Shown here in pieces: positions 52,449 to 61,153 of a stretch of DNA of 64,000 nucleotides; position 1 is the first letter of the stretch; each line of letters begins with the position of its first letter. The notes beneath the pieces were generated by a model. That model worked only from the letters and a program-made list of their open reading frames with translations. It was not told the DNA's origin and ran no database searches. The DNA comes from an uncultured Eubacteriales bacterium (lineage in GTDB: Bacteria; Bacillota; Clostridia; Oscillospirales; Acutalibacteraceae): NCBI GenBank assembly GCA_934643185.1, contig CAKUBN010000001.1:33889-97888 (forward strand), read 5' to 3'. Position numbers and translations under genes: made by a program.

Positions 52449-53687
52449 TTACTTATTTTCGGTCTTTGCCTTCATGTGTGCATAAACCTTGATCGGCAGG
52501 CCGAACAGATTGATGAAGCCGTTTGCATCCGCCTGGTTGTAAACTTCATCCTCATCGAACGTTGCGATCTCCGGGTCATACAGGCTGTACGGAGAGGTGA
52601 CGCCTGCGTCAATGATGTTGCCCTTGTAGAGCTTCAGCTTGACGTCGCCGGTGACGGTCTGCTGAGTGGAATCTACGAATGCGGAAAGCGCCTCGCGCAG
52701 CGGGGTGAACCACTGGCCGTAGTAAACAAGCTCTGCAAACTTCAGGCCAACCTGCTGCTTGTAGTGGAACGTGTCTCTGTCAAGGCACAGCTCCTCAAGC
52801 TTATTGTGTGCGTGGTAAAGGATCGCACCGCCCGGGGTCTCATAAACGCCTCGGCTCTTCATGCCGACAAGTCTGTTCTCTACGATGTCTGCAAGGCCTA
52901 CGCCGTTCTTGCCGCCGAGCTCGTTGAGCGTCGTTACAACCTCTACGCCGTTCATTTCCTTGCCGTTGATGGCGGTCGGCTTGCCCTTTTCAAAGTGGAT
53001 CGTCACATAGGTCGGCTCGTCCGGGGCCTGCTCCGGGGAAACGCCGAGCTCAAGGAAGCCCGGGTGGTTGTACTGCGGCTCGTTTGCCGGATCCTCAAGG
53101 TCAAGACCCTCGTGGGACAGATGCCAGATGTTCTTATCCTTGGAATAGTTTGTTTCACGGTTGATCTTCAGCGGAATGTTGTGTGCCTCCGCATACTCGA
53201 TCTCTTCTTCTCTCGATTTAATGCTCCACTCTCTCCACGGAGCAATGATGGTCATTTCCGGAGCGAACGCCTTAATGGTCAGCTCGAAACGGACCTGGTC
53301 GTTGCCCTTGCCGGTGCAGCCGTGGCAGATGGCGTCTGCGCCCTCGGCCTTAGCAATTTCAACGATACGCTTTGCGATGATCGGACGGGCAAAGGATGTG
53401 CCGAGCAGGTACTTGTTCTCATAAACTGCGCCTGCCTGTACGGTGGGATAAACATATTCCTGAATAAAGTCTTCCTTAAGGTCTTCGATGTAGAGCTTGG
53501 ATGCGCCGGTCTTCAGTGCTTTTTCTTCCAGACCGTCGAGCTCTGTGCCCTGACCCACGTCGCCGGAAACCGCGATGACTTCGCAGTTATTGTAGTTTTC
53601 CTTCAGCCACGGGATGATGATGGAGGTATCCAGACCACCGGAGTACGCCAGAACGACCTTTTTAATATCCTTCTTTGCCTTTGCCAT
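52449..53687 (-). CDS. argG: Argininosuccinate synthase
   Basis: ATP-dependent ligation of citrulline and aspartate. 412 residues from ATG 53685-53687; the longer frame includes untranslated leader. ATP pyrophosphatase P-loop AYSGGLDTS, HGCTGKGNDQVRFE, and the citrulline/aspartate segments YGQWFTPLREALSAF are intact. It heads the arg operon, with a promoter and an ARG box directly upstream, and codon use is strongly optimised. Confidence 0.97.
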   Translation of the reverse strand: MAKAKKDIKKVVLAYSGGLDTSIIIPWLKENYNNCEVIAVSGDVGQGTELDGLEEKALKTGASKLYIEDLKEDFIQEYVYPTVQAGAVYENKYLLGTSFARPIIAKRIVEIAKAEGADAICHGCTGKGNDQVRFELTIKAFAPEMTIIAPWREWSIKSREEEIEYAEAHNIPLKINRETNYSKDKNIWHLSHEGLDLEDPANEPQYNHPGFLELGVSPEQAPDEPTYVTIHFEKGKPTAINGKEMNGVEVVTTLNELGGKNGVGLADIVENRLVGMKSRGVYETPGGAILYHAHNKLEELCLDRDTFHYKQQVGLKFAELVYYGQWFTPLREALSAFVDSTQQTVTGDVKLKLYKGNIIDAGVTSPYSLYDPEIATFDEDEVYNQADANGFINLFGLPIKVYAHMKAKTENK

Positions 53688-53758
53688 GATGTAACCCTTC
53701 CTTTTTTCATAAACCGCCGTCATCGTGCGGCGGAGAATTATTTGTTTCAACGGTCATT

Positions 53759-53786
53759 ATTATACACCGTTTTCTGGAAAAATCAA
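53759..53786 (-). promoter_or_regulatory. Sigma-A promoter of the arginine operon
   Basis: -35 TTGATT (53781-53786), 16-nt spacer, -10 TATAAT (53759-53764) on the minus strand, 70 nt before the argG ATG. Confidence 0.75.
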
Positions 53787-53795
53787 CCCTTTTCC

Positions 53796-53809
53796 TGAAT
53801 ATTTATTCA
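53796..53809. promoter_or_regulatory. ARG box (ArgR/AhrC operator)
   Basis: TGAATATTTATTCA fits the palindromic ARG-box consensus TGAATwwwwATTCA exactly. It ends 10 bp upstream of the arg operon -35. A weaker half-match (TGAATAAAGTGCAT) lies at 53913-53926. Arginine-dependent repression is inferred; argR is not in the window. Confidence 0.75.
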
Positions 53810-53915
53810 TCTTTTTTGAAAATTTTCAGAAAAGCCAGATTTCATGCGGATTTTGCAAATTTAGCCTCGCACGTTTTTAAACTTTCCGTCTTCAAAAATA
53901 TACATTTTCGAATGA

Positions 53916-53953
53916 ATAAAGTGCATATTATACATTTGTATACGCCACTTTAT
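53916..53953 (-). terminator. Inverted repeat at the hflX 3' end
   Basis: ATAAAGTG / CACTTTAT (53916-53923 with 53946-53953) enclosing a second palindrome TATACATTTGTATA. It includes the hflX stop codon. No T-run follows, so it is a weak terminator candidate. Confidence 0.4.
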
Positions 53954-55224
53954 ACATTTTCGTTTTCGGAATCGTTTTCTACGATATAGGGCTTTACAAG
54001 CGCCATTTCGCGCGGCTCTACGCGGGCGTGAATATAAAGCCCCTCCGCCACGTATTCTTCGGAAACGAGCGCGCCCGCTTTTCTAAGCTGCGCCGCAATG
54101 CCCGTCTTTGCAAACGGCAGCAGCGCCGTCACGTCTACAGGCTTTACCGGCAGATTGTCTTCGATCGCCTGCAAAAGCGCCGGGATGCCCTCGTTTTTCA
54201 GCGCGCTGATGCGCACCGCGCCCGTCAAATGCAGCGCGCTGTCCGCGTCGCCCACAAGGTCCCATTTATTGAGCACCGGGATCACCGGGCGGTCTCCGCA
54301 GCCGAGGCTCTGCAAAATCTCATTCGTCACGTCCAAATGCGTGCGTGCCTCGGGGCTCGAAGCATCGCACACGTTCAAAATGATGTCCGCTGTCGCGGCC
54401 TGCTCCAGCGTAGAGCGGAACGCCTCCACCAAATGGTGCGGCAGGCGGCGCACAAGGCCGACCGTGTCGATGAGCATAACGGTCTTGCCGCCGGGCAGCT
54501 TTAACGCGCGCGCCGTGGGGTCCAGCGTCGCAAAAAGCTTATCCTCCGCCAAAACGCCCGCCTGCGTCAGCAAATTCATCAGCGTCGATTTGCCCGCGTT
54601 CGTGTAGCCGACAAGCGCCACCGTCACCGTGCCGTCCTTTTCGCGGCGGCGCTGCGTCTCGTGGCGGCCGACTTCGATTTTCTTCAGCTGCTCACGCAGC
54701 GCTTCAATTCTGCGGCGAATGTGCCGACGGTCCGTTTCCAGCTTCGTTTCACCCGGGCCGCGCGTGCCGATGCCGCCACCGAGGCGCGAAAGCGCCGTGC
54801 CCTTGCCGGTCAAACGCGGCAGAAGGTATTTCAGCTGCGCCGCTTCCACCTGCACCTTACCCGCGCGGCTCTGCGCGCGCTGCGCAAAAATATCGAGAAT
54901 GAGCATCGTGCGGTCTACAACGCGCACGTCCGTCGCGTTTTCAAGGTTGCGGATCTGCGTCGGGGTCAGCTCGCGGTCAAAAATAATGAGCTCAATCTCG
55001 TTGTTCTCGCAGAAATTTTTGATCTCCTCCACCATGCCGCTGCCCACGCACGTTGCGGTCTCGGGGGACGGACGCTTCTGCATCATGGTTACAATGGGCT
55101 CTGCGCCGCCGCTTTTCGCAAGCTCCCACAGCTCGCGCAGCGATTCCTCCGCGTCATACTCGCCCGTGTCCAGCGAGACCAAAAGCGTGCGCTCCGGCAC
55201 GATTACGTTTTCCGTATAATTCAT
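53950..55224 (-). CDS. hflX: Ribosome-associated GTPase HflX
   Basis: 424 residues. Splits or rescues stalled 70S ribosomes. The N-terminal HflX domain (about 1-190) ends in a coiled coil with GGGIGTRGPGETKLETDRR, the family signature. The GTPase domain has G1 GYTNAGKST, G3 DTVGLVRRLPHHLVEAFRST and G4 NKWD. The C-terminal domain (about 365-424) is a short beta extension. ATG with AAGGAG upstream and its own promoter (55305-55332). Runs towards the arg operon. Confidence 0.95.
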   Translation of the reverse strand: MNYTENVIVPERTLLVSLDTGEYDAEESLRELWELAKSGGAEPIVTMMQKRPSPETATCVGSGMVEEIKNFCENNEIELIIFDRELTPTQIRNLENATDVRVVDRTMLILDIFAQRAQSRAGKVQVEAAQLKYLLPRLTGKGTALSRLGGGIGTRGPGETKLETDRRHIRRRIEALREQLKKIEVGRHETQRRREKDGTVTVALVGYTNAGKSTLMNLLTQAGVLAEDKLFATLDPTARALKLPGGKTVMLIDTVGLVRRLPHHLVEAFRSTLEQAATADIILNVCDASSPEARTHLDVTNEILQSLGCGDRPVIPVLNKWDLVGDADSALHLTGAVRISALKNEGIPALLQAIEDNLPVKPVDVTALLPFAKTGIAAQLRKAGALVSEEYVAEGLYIHARVEPREMALVKPYIVENDSENENV

Positions 55225-55304
55225 AAGGTTCTCCTTTTTCGTGTCTGATTTATCGTTTCAAAGCCGCAGCGTTTTCCGCCGCACAGCTTGTGTTTTCATT
55301 TCTT

Positions 55305-55332
55305 ATTATACAGAAAACAGCGCAGAAAACAA
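55305..55332 (-). promoter_or_regulatory. Sigma-A promoter of hflX
   Basis: -35 TTGTTT (55327-55332), 16-nt spacer, -10 TATAAT (55305-55310), about 80 nt before hflX. Confidence 0.65.
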
Positions 55333-55437
55333 CGTGCTTTTACGAAAAACGGACCCACACCGCGTAAAATAACATTTGCACCAACCGCCGCCCTGATGTT
55401 TTGGCGGTTTCTTCCATAGTTTTCGCCCACAGCTTTA

Positions 55438-55446
55438 TGCTATAAT
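55438..55446 (+). promoter_or_regulatory. Possible extended -10 promoter
   Basis: TGC TATAAT in TTTATGCTATAAT, the same 13 bases as before the ATP-grasp gene (58274-58286). No -35 match. It would give a leader of about 180 nt before the CBS-protein gene. The gap 55225-55628 otherwise holds the hflX promoter, a weak AACCGCC/GGCGGTT hairpin (55383-55410) and the promoter at 55523. Confidence 0.45.
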
Positions 55447-55522
55447 GGAAATATAAAAGGTGCGGAAGTTTTGAAAAGCTCCTGCGCTTTTTGCGTTTTC
55501 AAAAAATTTACAGGTTTTCGAT

Positions 55523-55551
55523 TTGCTTTTTTTCGCGCATTGTGGTAATAT
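55523..55551 (+). promoter_or_regulatory. Proximal promoter of the CNNM/CBS gene
   Basis: -35 TTGCTT (55523-55528), 17-nt spacer, -10 TAATAT (55546-55551), about 75 nt before the ATG. Confidence 0.5.
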
Positions 55552-55628
55552 ACGATATTATCATACATGCCAAGCGGCATATGGCTGCGGCAAATTTTTT
55601 GTAGGAAAGACAGGTTATTTTTTCTCAG

Positions 55629-56888
55629 ATGGACAGTCACAGTACAGGGTTGATCATAGCGTTGATCGTTCTGATCGTTTTGTCCGCCTATTTCTCCGCC
55701 ACGGAAACGGCGTTTTCGTCGCTCAGCCGTATCCGGCTCAAAACCTTGGCCGATAACGGCAACAAGCGCGCAAAGCTCGCCTATAAGCTCGTGGATAATT
55801 ACGACGAGCTCATCTCCTCCGTTCTGGTGGGAAACAACATCGTCAACATCAGTGCGTCTTCTCTCGCCACCGTTTTGTTTATCAAAGCATTCGGCGACAA
55901 CGGTCCCACCGTTTCCACCATCGCCATGACGATCATCGTGCTCATTTTCGGCGAGGTCACGCCGAAAAGCATCGCAAAAGAGGCCCCGGAAGCGTTCGCT
56001 ATGTTTTCCGCGCCCATCATCAACGTGCTCATTTACGTCTTCAAGCCCATTAACGTATGTCTTGTGGGCATCAAAAAGCTGGTGAAAAAATTCGTAAAGG
56101 TCTCTAACGACCGTACCATTTCGGAAAGCGAACTGCTCACCATCGTGGAGGAAGCCGAGCACGACGGCGGTATCAACGAAAACGAAAGCGAGCTTATCCA
56201 CAATGTCATCGAGTTCGACGACCTTGAAGCCATCGATATCATGACGCCGCGCGTAGACGTGGAAGCCGTGGATAAGACGAGCACCGTGCAGGAAATCGCC
56301 GACCTCTTTACGGAAACAGGCTTTTCGCGCCTGCCGGTGTATGAGGAGACGATTGACAGCATCGTCGGCATTATCAATGAGAAAGATTTCCATAACCTCG
56401 TGCTGCGCGACGGCAACGCGGTGAAGCAGATCATCAAGCCCGTGGAGTTCATCCCGCCTTCGATGAAAATTTCCGCGCTTTTAAAGCTTTTGCAGCAGAA
56501 CAAATCGCACCTTGCCGTCATCGTGGATGAGTTCGGCGGCACCGAGGGCATCGTCACGCTGGAAGACATCATCGAAGAGCTTGTCGGCGAGATCTGGGAC
56601 GAACACGACGAAGTGGTGGAAGCGTTTCAAAAGGTCAGCGACAACGAATACCTTGTCGATTGCTCCACCAACCTTGATGAGCTTCTTGAATACTTCCATT
56701 TGAAGTCCGATTCCGAAGCCTCCACCATCAACGGTTGGGTCATCGAGCAGCTCGATCGCATCCCCGAAAAGGGCGACTGCTTTGATTTTGAAAACCTGCA
56801 TGTCGTTGTAGAAGAAACAGAGTACCAGCGTGCCACCCGCGTGCGCATCACTGTGTCCCCGAAAAAGGAAGAGTCCGAAGAAGCATAA
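55629..56888 (+). CDS. CNNM/CorC-family (DUF21-CBS-CorC_HlyC) membrane protein
   Basis: 419 residues. DUF21/CNNM membrane domain (about 1-190) with three or four helices and the motifs SATETAFSSLSRIRLKTLA and IFGEVTPKSIAKE. Two CBS repeats follow (about 205-330, starting DIMTPRVDVEAV) that bind adenine nucleotides. A CorC_HlyC domain (about 340-415) ends in an acidic tail. Homologues export magnesium or sodium; the label haemolysin is historical. Single gene with upstream promoters. Confidence 0.9.
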   Translation: MDSHSTGLIIALIVLIVLSAYFSATETAFSSLSRIRLKTLADNGNKRAKLAYKLVDNYDELISSVLVGNNIVNISASSLATVLFIKAFGDNGPTVSTIAMTIIVLIFGEVTPKSIAKEAPEAFAMFSAPIINVLIYVFKPINVCLVGIKKLVKKFVKVSNDRTISESELLTIVEEAEHDGGINENESELIHNVIEFDDLEAIDIMTPRVDVEAVDKTSTVQEIADLFTETGFSRLPVYEETIDSIVGIINEKDFHNLVLRDGNAVKQIIKPVEFIPPSMKISALLKLLQQNKSHLAVIVDEFGGTEGIVTLEDIIEELVGEIWDEHDEVVEAFQKVSDNEYLVDCSTNLDELLEYFHLKSDSEASTINGWVIEQLDRIPEKGDCFDFENLHVVVEETEYQRATRVRITVSPKKEESEEA

Positions 56889-56991
56889 AACTCCATAATT
56901 CATAAATCATTCCTAATTACACCCCGCTGTTTAATGCCGGGTGTTCGTAAAACAGTTTCAGTCCCGACAGGTAATTCTACCGGAACTGTTC

Positions 56992-57020
56992 TTGTATATA
57001 TTGCTGTCACATGATAAAAT
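56992..57020 (+). promoter_or_regulatory. Promoter of the kinase-GNAT pair
   Basis: -35 TTGTAT (56992-56997), 17-nt spacer, -10 TAAAAT (57015-57020), 40 nt before the ATG. A hairpin AACAGTTTC / GGAACTGTT precedes it (56951-56990). Confidence 0.6.
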
Positions 57021-57059
57021 AACTCATATAGATAAACTTGAATTTACGTGAGGAATCAT

Positions 57060-57542
57060 ATGAAAAAACTAATTCTGCTGAGTGGCTCTCCCTGTGTTGG
57101 CAAAACCACAGTTGGTAAGTATCTGTTTGAACATTATGATAATAGCGCATATCTTGACGGAGATTGGTGCTGGTGCGTAAATCCTTTTTCGGTAAAGGAC
57201 AAACGACTTCGCAACGGGGATAAAAGCATGTCCTTTGTACTGAGTAATTATCTAACCTCGGGATTTGATTATGTGTTTTTCGCTTCAGTCGTGCTGACCG
57301 ATAACAAGATTAGGGAGAATATACTGAAAGATATCACAGCAACAGACTATGAAGTAATTGGCTTTACTCTTACCTGTTCGGAAGAAACATTAACCAAGCG
57401 CCACAGCAAAAGAGGCGACCAAGGAAATACCAACTTTCACTGGTTGCATTTGCCGCCCTATCCCACGGATATTGTCATAAACACGGACAACAAACCTGTC
57501 CAGAGAATTGCACAGGAGTTAAATCGGTATATAAAACGATAA
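57060..57542 (+). CDS. Small P-loop kinase-like protein
   Basis: 160 residues from ATG 57060 (GAGG 6 nt upstream). Walker A GSPCVGKTTVGK (about 9-20), then YLDGDWCWCVNPF, a substrate-type loop with Trp and Cys, and NFHWLHLPPYPTDIVINTDN near the end, where a nucleotide kinase fold usually has its lid. It resembles small AAA_18/shikimate-kinase-like proteins; the phosphate acceptor is unknown. DNA is visibly AT-richer than the surroundings and shared with the next gene, suggesting recent transfer. Confidence 0.75.
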   Translation: MKKLILLSGSPCVGKTTVGKYLFEHYDNSAYLDGDWCWCVNPFSVKDKRLRNGDKSMSFVLSNYLTSGFDYVFFASVVLTDNKIRENILKDITATDYEVIGFTLTCSEETLTKRHSKRGDQGNTNFHWLHLPPYPTDIVINTDNKPVQRIAQELNRYIKR

Positions 57543-57555
57543 GGAGCAGATACCT

Positions 57556-58068
57556 ATGGAGCTATTAACCAATGATTTGATTCTTCGCCCTGTAACAGAA
57601 AGTGATATTGAAGAAATCGCAAGAATGTGGAAACACCCCGAGAAAATCTCACTGGAGGATGCGCGTAAAGTTTTAGAAAAAATGGAACAGCGTCATAGTA
57701 AAAATCGAGTGAAGGCAATTTGTCACTTGTGCTTAGGTGTTTTCCGAAAAGATGAACCCAAGACATTGATTGGGTGGTGCGGCTTGGATGGACAGGTTTC
57801 ACCAAACGAAATCGTTCTGTTTTACATAATTGCTGAAGAATTTCGATGCAGAGGTTATGCAACACAATGTGCTGCGGAATTGTTGCGGTTTGCATTTGAA
57901 GATATGCAGTATGATATGGTGTCAGGCGGTTGTGCAAAAGATAATCGGGCATCTTTTAGGGTTATGGAGAAAGCTGGTATGTGTCATAATGAAATTTACG
58001 AGGATGGCGGATTAGGTTTTTATATGGATAAAGAAATGTTTTTGAAATCAAAATGTCCGTTTGGTTGA
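57556..58068 (+). CDS. GNAT-family N-acetyltransferase
   Basis: 170 residues. Begins LLTNDLILRPVTESDIEEIA, the RimJ/RimL-like start. The acetyl-CoA-binding motif A is LFYIIAEEFRCRGYATQCAA (R-x-x-G-x-A), and CAKDNRASFRVMEKAGM is motif B. Substrate unknown. It starts 13 nt after the kinase and is followed by a strong terminator. GC content is low (near 42% by eye), as for its partner. Confidence 0.88.
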   Translation: MELLTNDLILRPVTESDIEEIARMWKHPEKISLEDARKVLEKMEQRHSKNRVKAICHLCLGVFRKDEPKTLIGWCGLDGQVSPNEIVLFYIIAEEFRCRGYATQCAAELLRFAFEDMQYDMVSGGCAKDNRASFRVMEKAGMCHNEIYEDGGLGFYMDKEMFLKSKCPFG

Positions 58069-58144
58069 TAAATTCCAATTTGTCTAACTGATAAAGGGCG
58101 CACTTCTATACTTCGCATTCTGCCATGTAGTGCGAACAATGATA

Positions 58145-58184
58145 AAAGCCAAGCTGCATCTACAGCTTGGCTTTAACTGTTTTA
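58145..58184 (+). terminator. Rho-independent terminator
   Basis: Perfect 12-bp stem AAAGCCAAGCTG / CAGCTTGGCTTT (58145-58156 with 58163-58174), then AACTGTTTTA. It ends the kinase-GNAT unit. Confidence 0.75.
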
Positions 58185-58277
58185 CGACCACCCGCCAAAC
58201 GCAGCGGGGTTTTCGCTTTGCAAAAGCATCCGCCAAAATAATTTGCAAATCTTTTTCTTTCCTTTTAAACAGGTTTA

Positions 58278-58286
58278 TGCTATAAT
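58278..58286 (+). promoter_or_regulatory. Extended -10 promoter of the ATP-grasp gene
   Basis: TGC TATAAT, with no convincing -35 at 17-18 nt. About 70 nt before the ATG. Confidence 0.5.
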
Positions 58287-58354
58287 AAAATCGACAAAAA
58301 TTTTTCTCGTATTTTATTTAAAATTGTAAGAATTTCGTAAGGAGATTTTAAGAA

Positions 58355-59386
58355 ATGCTGAAGCTGGAGCTTTTACTGCGCCGCATTCGCGGTTTTGACG
58401 CAAAGCGCATGATGGTGTATGTTCGCGACGTCAAAAAGGAGACCAAAACGCCCACACCCGTCATCATGGCGGATATGCTGTACTGCATTTTGCGGTATAA
58501 CGTGGGATTTTACGATTACCACATTTTCGGTTTTGCGCACATCCACGGCGCAAAGGCGAGAAACACATTCTTCACCATGCAGGATAACTGGCGCTTGACC
58601 CGCATGGTAAACAGCCCTGAAGACCGCCCCTATTTTGAAAACAAGCTGCTGTTCTGCCGCACGTTTGCGCCGTACCTCGGACGGTCATTTTTAGACCTCA
58701 ATGAAGCCGGTGCGGACGCGCTTGCCGATTTTCTGCGCCACCACCCCGTGGTGTTTTTAAAAGAGCCGGAAAGCTTCGGCGGTCTGGGGGTCAAACGCTT
58801 TGACAGCGCCGGGACCGATTTAAACGACCGAGAGGCCGTGAAAAAGCTGCGCGAAAACTGGGTGCAAAACGGCTTACTGCTCGTGGAAGAAGCCTTACAG
58901 CAGCACCCGGAAATGAGCGCGCTGTATCCGTATTCGCTCAACACCCTGCGCGTCTGCACCTTAACAGATGACAAAGGCGACGTGCATGTGCTGTACAGCT
59001 TTGTGCGCACGGGCCGCCACGGCTCATTTGTAGATAACACCACAAGCGGCGGGCTCAACGCGCTCATCTGCGACGATGGTGTCATCCGCCGCCCCGCTAT
59101 GTCCGATAAAACCGGCATGTATTTCGACATGCACCCCGATACCTGCACGCCATTCATAAACTTCCGCGTGCCATATTTTGATGAAGCGATTGCGCTGTGC
59201 AAAAAAGCCGCGAAGATCCGCCCCGACATGCGGTACGTCGGCTGGGATGTGGGCATCACCCCCACCGGTCCCGTTTTGGTGGAGGGCAACAACCTCCCCG
59301 CCTACGACGGGCAGATCTACCGCCAGCAGGAGAACCCCGGCACCGGCCTCCGCCCCCTCGTCCGCTCCATCATCCCGGAGTTTTAG
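58355..59386 (+). CDS. Sugar-transfer-associated ATP-grasp protein
   Basis: 343 residues, cytoplasmic. The helical N-terminus (about 1-90) precedes an ATP-grasp domain: FLKEPESFGGLGVKRF (nucleotide lysine and Gly-rich loop), LLVEEALQQHPEMSALYPYS, SLNTLRVCTL, DNTTSGGLNALI and the metal-binding VGWDVGITPTGPVLVEGNN. That order matches the family often found with polysaccharide or surface-glycan genes, but no glycan locus is adjacent. The reaction (probably ATP-dependent ligation) is unknown. Ends at the convergent terminator before tadA. Confidence 0.85.
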   Translation: MLKLELLLRRIRGFDAKRMMVYVRDVKKETKTPTPVIMADMLYCILRYNVGFYDYHIFGFAHIHGAKARNTFFTMQDNWRLTRMVNSPEDRPYFENKLLFCRTFAPYLGRSFLDLNEAGADALADFLRHHPVVFLKEPESFGGLGVKRFDSAGTDLNDREAVKKLRENWVQNGLLLVEEALQQHPEMSALYPYSLNTLRVCTLTDDKGDVHVLYSFVRTGRHGSFVDNTTSGGLNALICDDGVIRRPAMSDKTGMYFDMHPDTCTPFINFRVPYFDEAIALCKKAAKIRPDMRYVGWDVGITPTGPVLVEGNNLPAYDGQIYRQQENPGTGLRPLVRSIIPEF

Positions 59387-59411
59387 TTTACATAATTTTA
59401 AAATCATACGC

Positions 59412-59462
59412 AAAAACCCGCATTGCAGCCGGAAATTCCGTTTGCAATGCGGGTCTTTTATT
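59412..59462. terminator. Convergent (bidirectional) terminator
   Basis: Perfect stem ACCCGCATTGCA / TGCAATGCGGGT (59416-59427 with 59443-59454). Plus-strand tail CTTTTATTTTT serves the ATP-grasp gene; minus-strand tail TTTTTG serves tadA. Confidence 0.88.
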
Positions 59463-59952
59463 TTTCGGTTCGTTCCGCGCGTCTGGCTTTGAAGAACCGG
59501 CGCAGGATTGCCGTGCATTCTTCACACAGCAATCCGCGGTATAATTCGGGTTTAAAGGCATTTTTGAGCGACGTCACCGACACAGCCGTGCCGCACGCAC
59601 CCATAGCTTCGTCTTCCGTGCCGAACACGATGCGGTCCACGCGGGCGTTTACCGTCGCGCCCGCACACATGGGACACGGCTCCAGCGTCACATACAGCGT
59701 ACAGCCGGTCAACCGCCAAGAGCCAAGCGCCTTTGCGGCCTGCTCCATGGCTTCCAATTCCGCGTGGCCAAGCACGCTTTGGTGCTCCTCCCGTCGGTTG
59801 CGTCCGCGCCCGATGACCGCGCCGTCCTTCACAACGACGGCGCCCACCGGCACTTCGCCCGCCGAAAAAGCTTCTTCCGCAAGCGAAAGCGCCTCGCGCA
59901 TAAACTTTTCCTCCGGCACAAACGCGCGGTTTTTCATGGCATTATACGGCAT
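59458..59952 (-). CDS. tadA: tRNA-specific adenosine deaminase
   Basis: Deaminates A34 to inosine in tRNA-Arg(ACG). 164 residues. Zinc ligands and catalytic Glu are in HAELEAM (His63, Glu65) and EPCPMCAGA (Cys93, Cys96). Segment VPVGAVVVKDGAVIGRGRNR is typical. The C-terminus ends in a basic helix (LRRFFKARRAERTEK). It is 8 nt downstream of the CPBP gene's stop, so it is probably co-transcribed. Confidence 0.93.
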   Translation of the reverse strand: MPYNAMKNRAFVPEEKFMREALSLAEEAFSAGEVPVGAVVVKDGAVIGRGRNRREEHQSVLGHAELEAMEQAAKALGSWRLTGCTLYVTLEPCPMCAGATVNARVDRIVFGTEDEAMGACGTAVSVTSLKNAFKPELYRGLLCEECTAILRRFFKARRAERTEK

Positions 59953-59960
59953 ACGTCACC

Positions 59961-61151
59961 TTACGAATACAGCGTCACGATGCACATGACCACAAACAGC
60001 ACAAAGTAGCAGATAAAGCCGGGGTTCACGAACATCCACAGTGCTTTATGGCGCACCGGCACACCGCGCTGCATGGGCGTGCGGAACACCTTGTGTCCCG
60101 TGAAATTGCGCACAAGCAAAATCACGATAGAAACAAGGCCGAGACCATACACGATATACGTCAGCAGGTTGCCCGCAATATTCGCCGCGTCCGTACCCAC
60201 AAGCCCCTCAAGGGCGATGGGCAGCGTCGCAAGCAGGTTATTGAGCATATGCACGAAAATGTTCACCCAAATGTTGCGGGTGCGCACGTACAAAAGCGCC
60301 ATCACAAAGCCCGCCGTAAGCACCACGGGCAAGGACTGAATGCTGTAATGCGCCATGCCGAAAATAATGGCGGAAAAGAACACCGCGGGCCAGTCGCCCC
60401 AGCGGCGCATCACGGCTGTCGTCACACTGCGGAACGCAAATTCCTCCGTCACGGGCGCGACGAGCACGACCGAAACGAACATTGTCAGCGCCTGCACGGG
60501 CGTCAGCGCCAGAAGGTCTGCCGTGTTCGCGTCGCCGTTCAGCCCCGCACCCTCCAAAAGCTGCGAGATAAGGTTTGCGGGAATGTTCATCAAAACGCTG
60601 ACGGCAAGGCCCGCAAAGACGAGCAAAACGCTGTTCAGCACGCCGTTTTTCTCCACCAGCACCGTGTCCGAAAGTCTTCTTTTCCCAAAGAACAGGAAAA
60701 ACGAGAACGGCAGCACAATGGATAAGAACGACGCAATGGAAGAGATAAGGTAATACGCCGTCGGCGGGAAGCCGCCAATGGTGTTCGCTCCCATCAGATT
60801 CACGCCGCACACCGTTAAGATCAGCGTCGCAAGCGTCGTCCACAAAACCTGTATCGGCAAAGAGGTCATGGTCGCAAACGAAAGACGGGAGGCCGCGCGG
60901 CGCAGCTCTTTTTGCTCCAAACGCATGGGGTCTGCCCATTTCGGCGGCTGCACCGGCGCGTAATACACCGGCTGCTGCACAGGCTGTGCATAAACCGGCG
61001 CGCCGCTTCCGCTTTGCGGCGGATATGTATACACCGGCGTCGGGTTCTGCACCGGCGCGGGCTCCTGCGGCGCAGTGTATACTGGCTGCCCGTTATAAAG
61101 CGGCTGCGTCGCAGGCTGTGCGCCGGGCGTGTAGTTCCGGTTATCGTTCAT
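59961..61151 (-). CDS. CPBP-family intramembrane metalloprotease-like protein
   Basis: 396 residues from ATG 61149-61151 (AAAGGA 9 nt upstream; a GTG two codons earlier is too near the ribosome site). The first 75 residues are low complexity, rich in Pro, Gln, Tyr and Ala. About eight membrane helices follow. Motif 1 is VAPVTEEFAFRSVTTAVMRR (EExxxR), motif 2 is FGMAHYSIQSLP (H), and motif 3 is NIFVHMLNN (H), the three CPBP/Abi signatures. Roles range from bacteriocin immunity to protein processing; none is supported here. It is 2 nt after an upstream membrane gene. Confidence 0.88.
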   Translation of the reverse strand: MNDNRNYTPGAQPATQPLYNGQPVYTAPQEPAPVQNPTPVYTYPPQSGSGAPVYAQPVQQPVYYAPVQPPKWADPMRLEQKELRRAASRLSFATMTSLPIQVLWTTLATLILTVCGVNLMGANTIGGFPPTAYYLISSIASFLSIVLPFSFFLFFGKRRLSDTVLVEKNGVLNSVLLVFAGLAVSVLMNIPANLISQLLEGAGLNGDANTADLLALTPVQALTMFVSVVLVAPVTEEFAFRSVTTAVMRRWGDWPAVFFSAIIFGMAHYSIQSLPVVLTAGFVMALLYVRTRNIWVNIFVHMLNNLLATLPIALEGLVGTDAANIAGNLLTYIVYGLGLVSIVILLVRNFTGHKVFRTPMQRGVPVRHKALWMFVNPGFICYFVLFVVMCIVTLYS

Positions 61152-61153
61152 GC

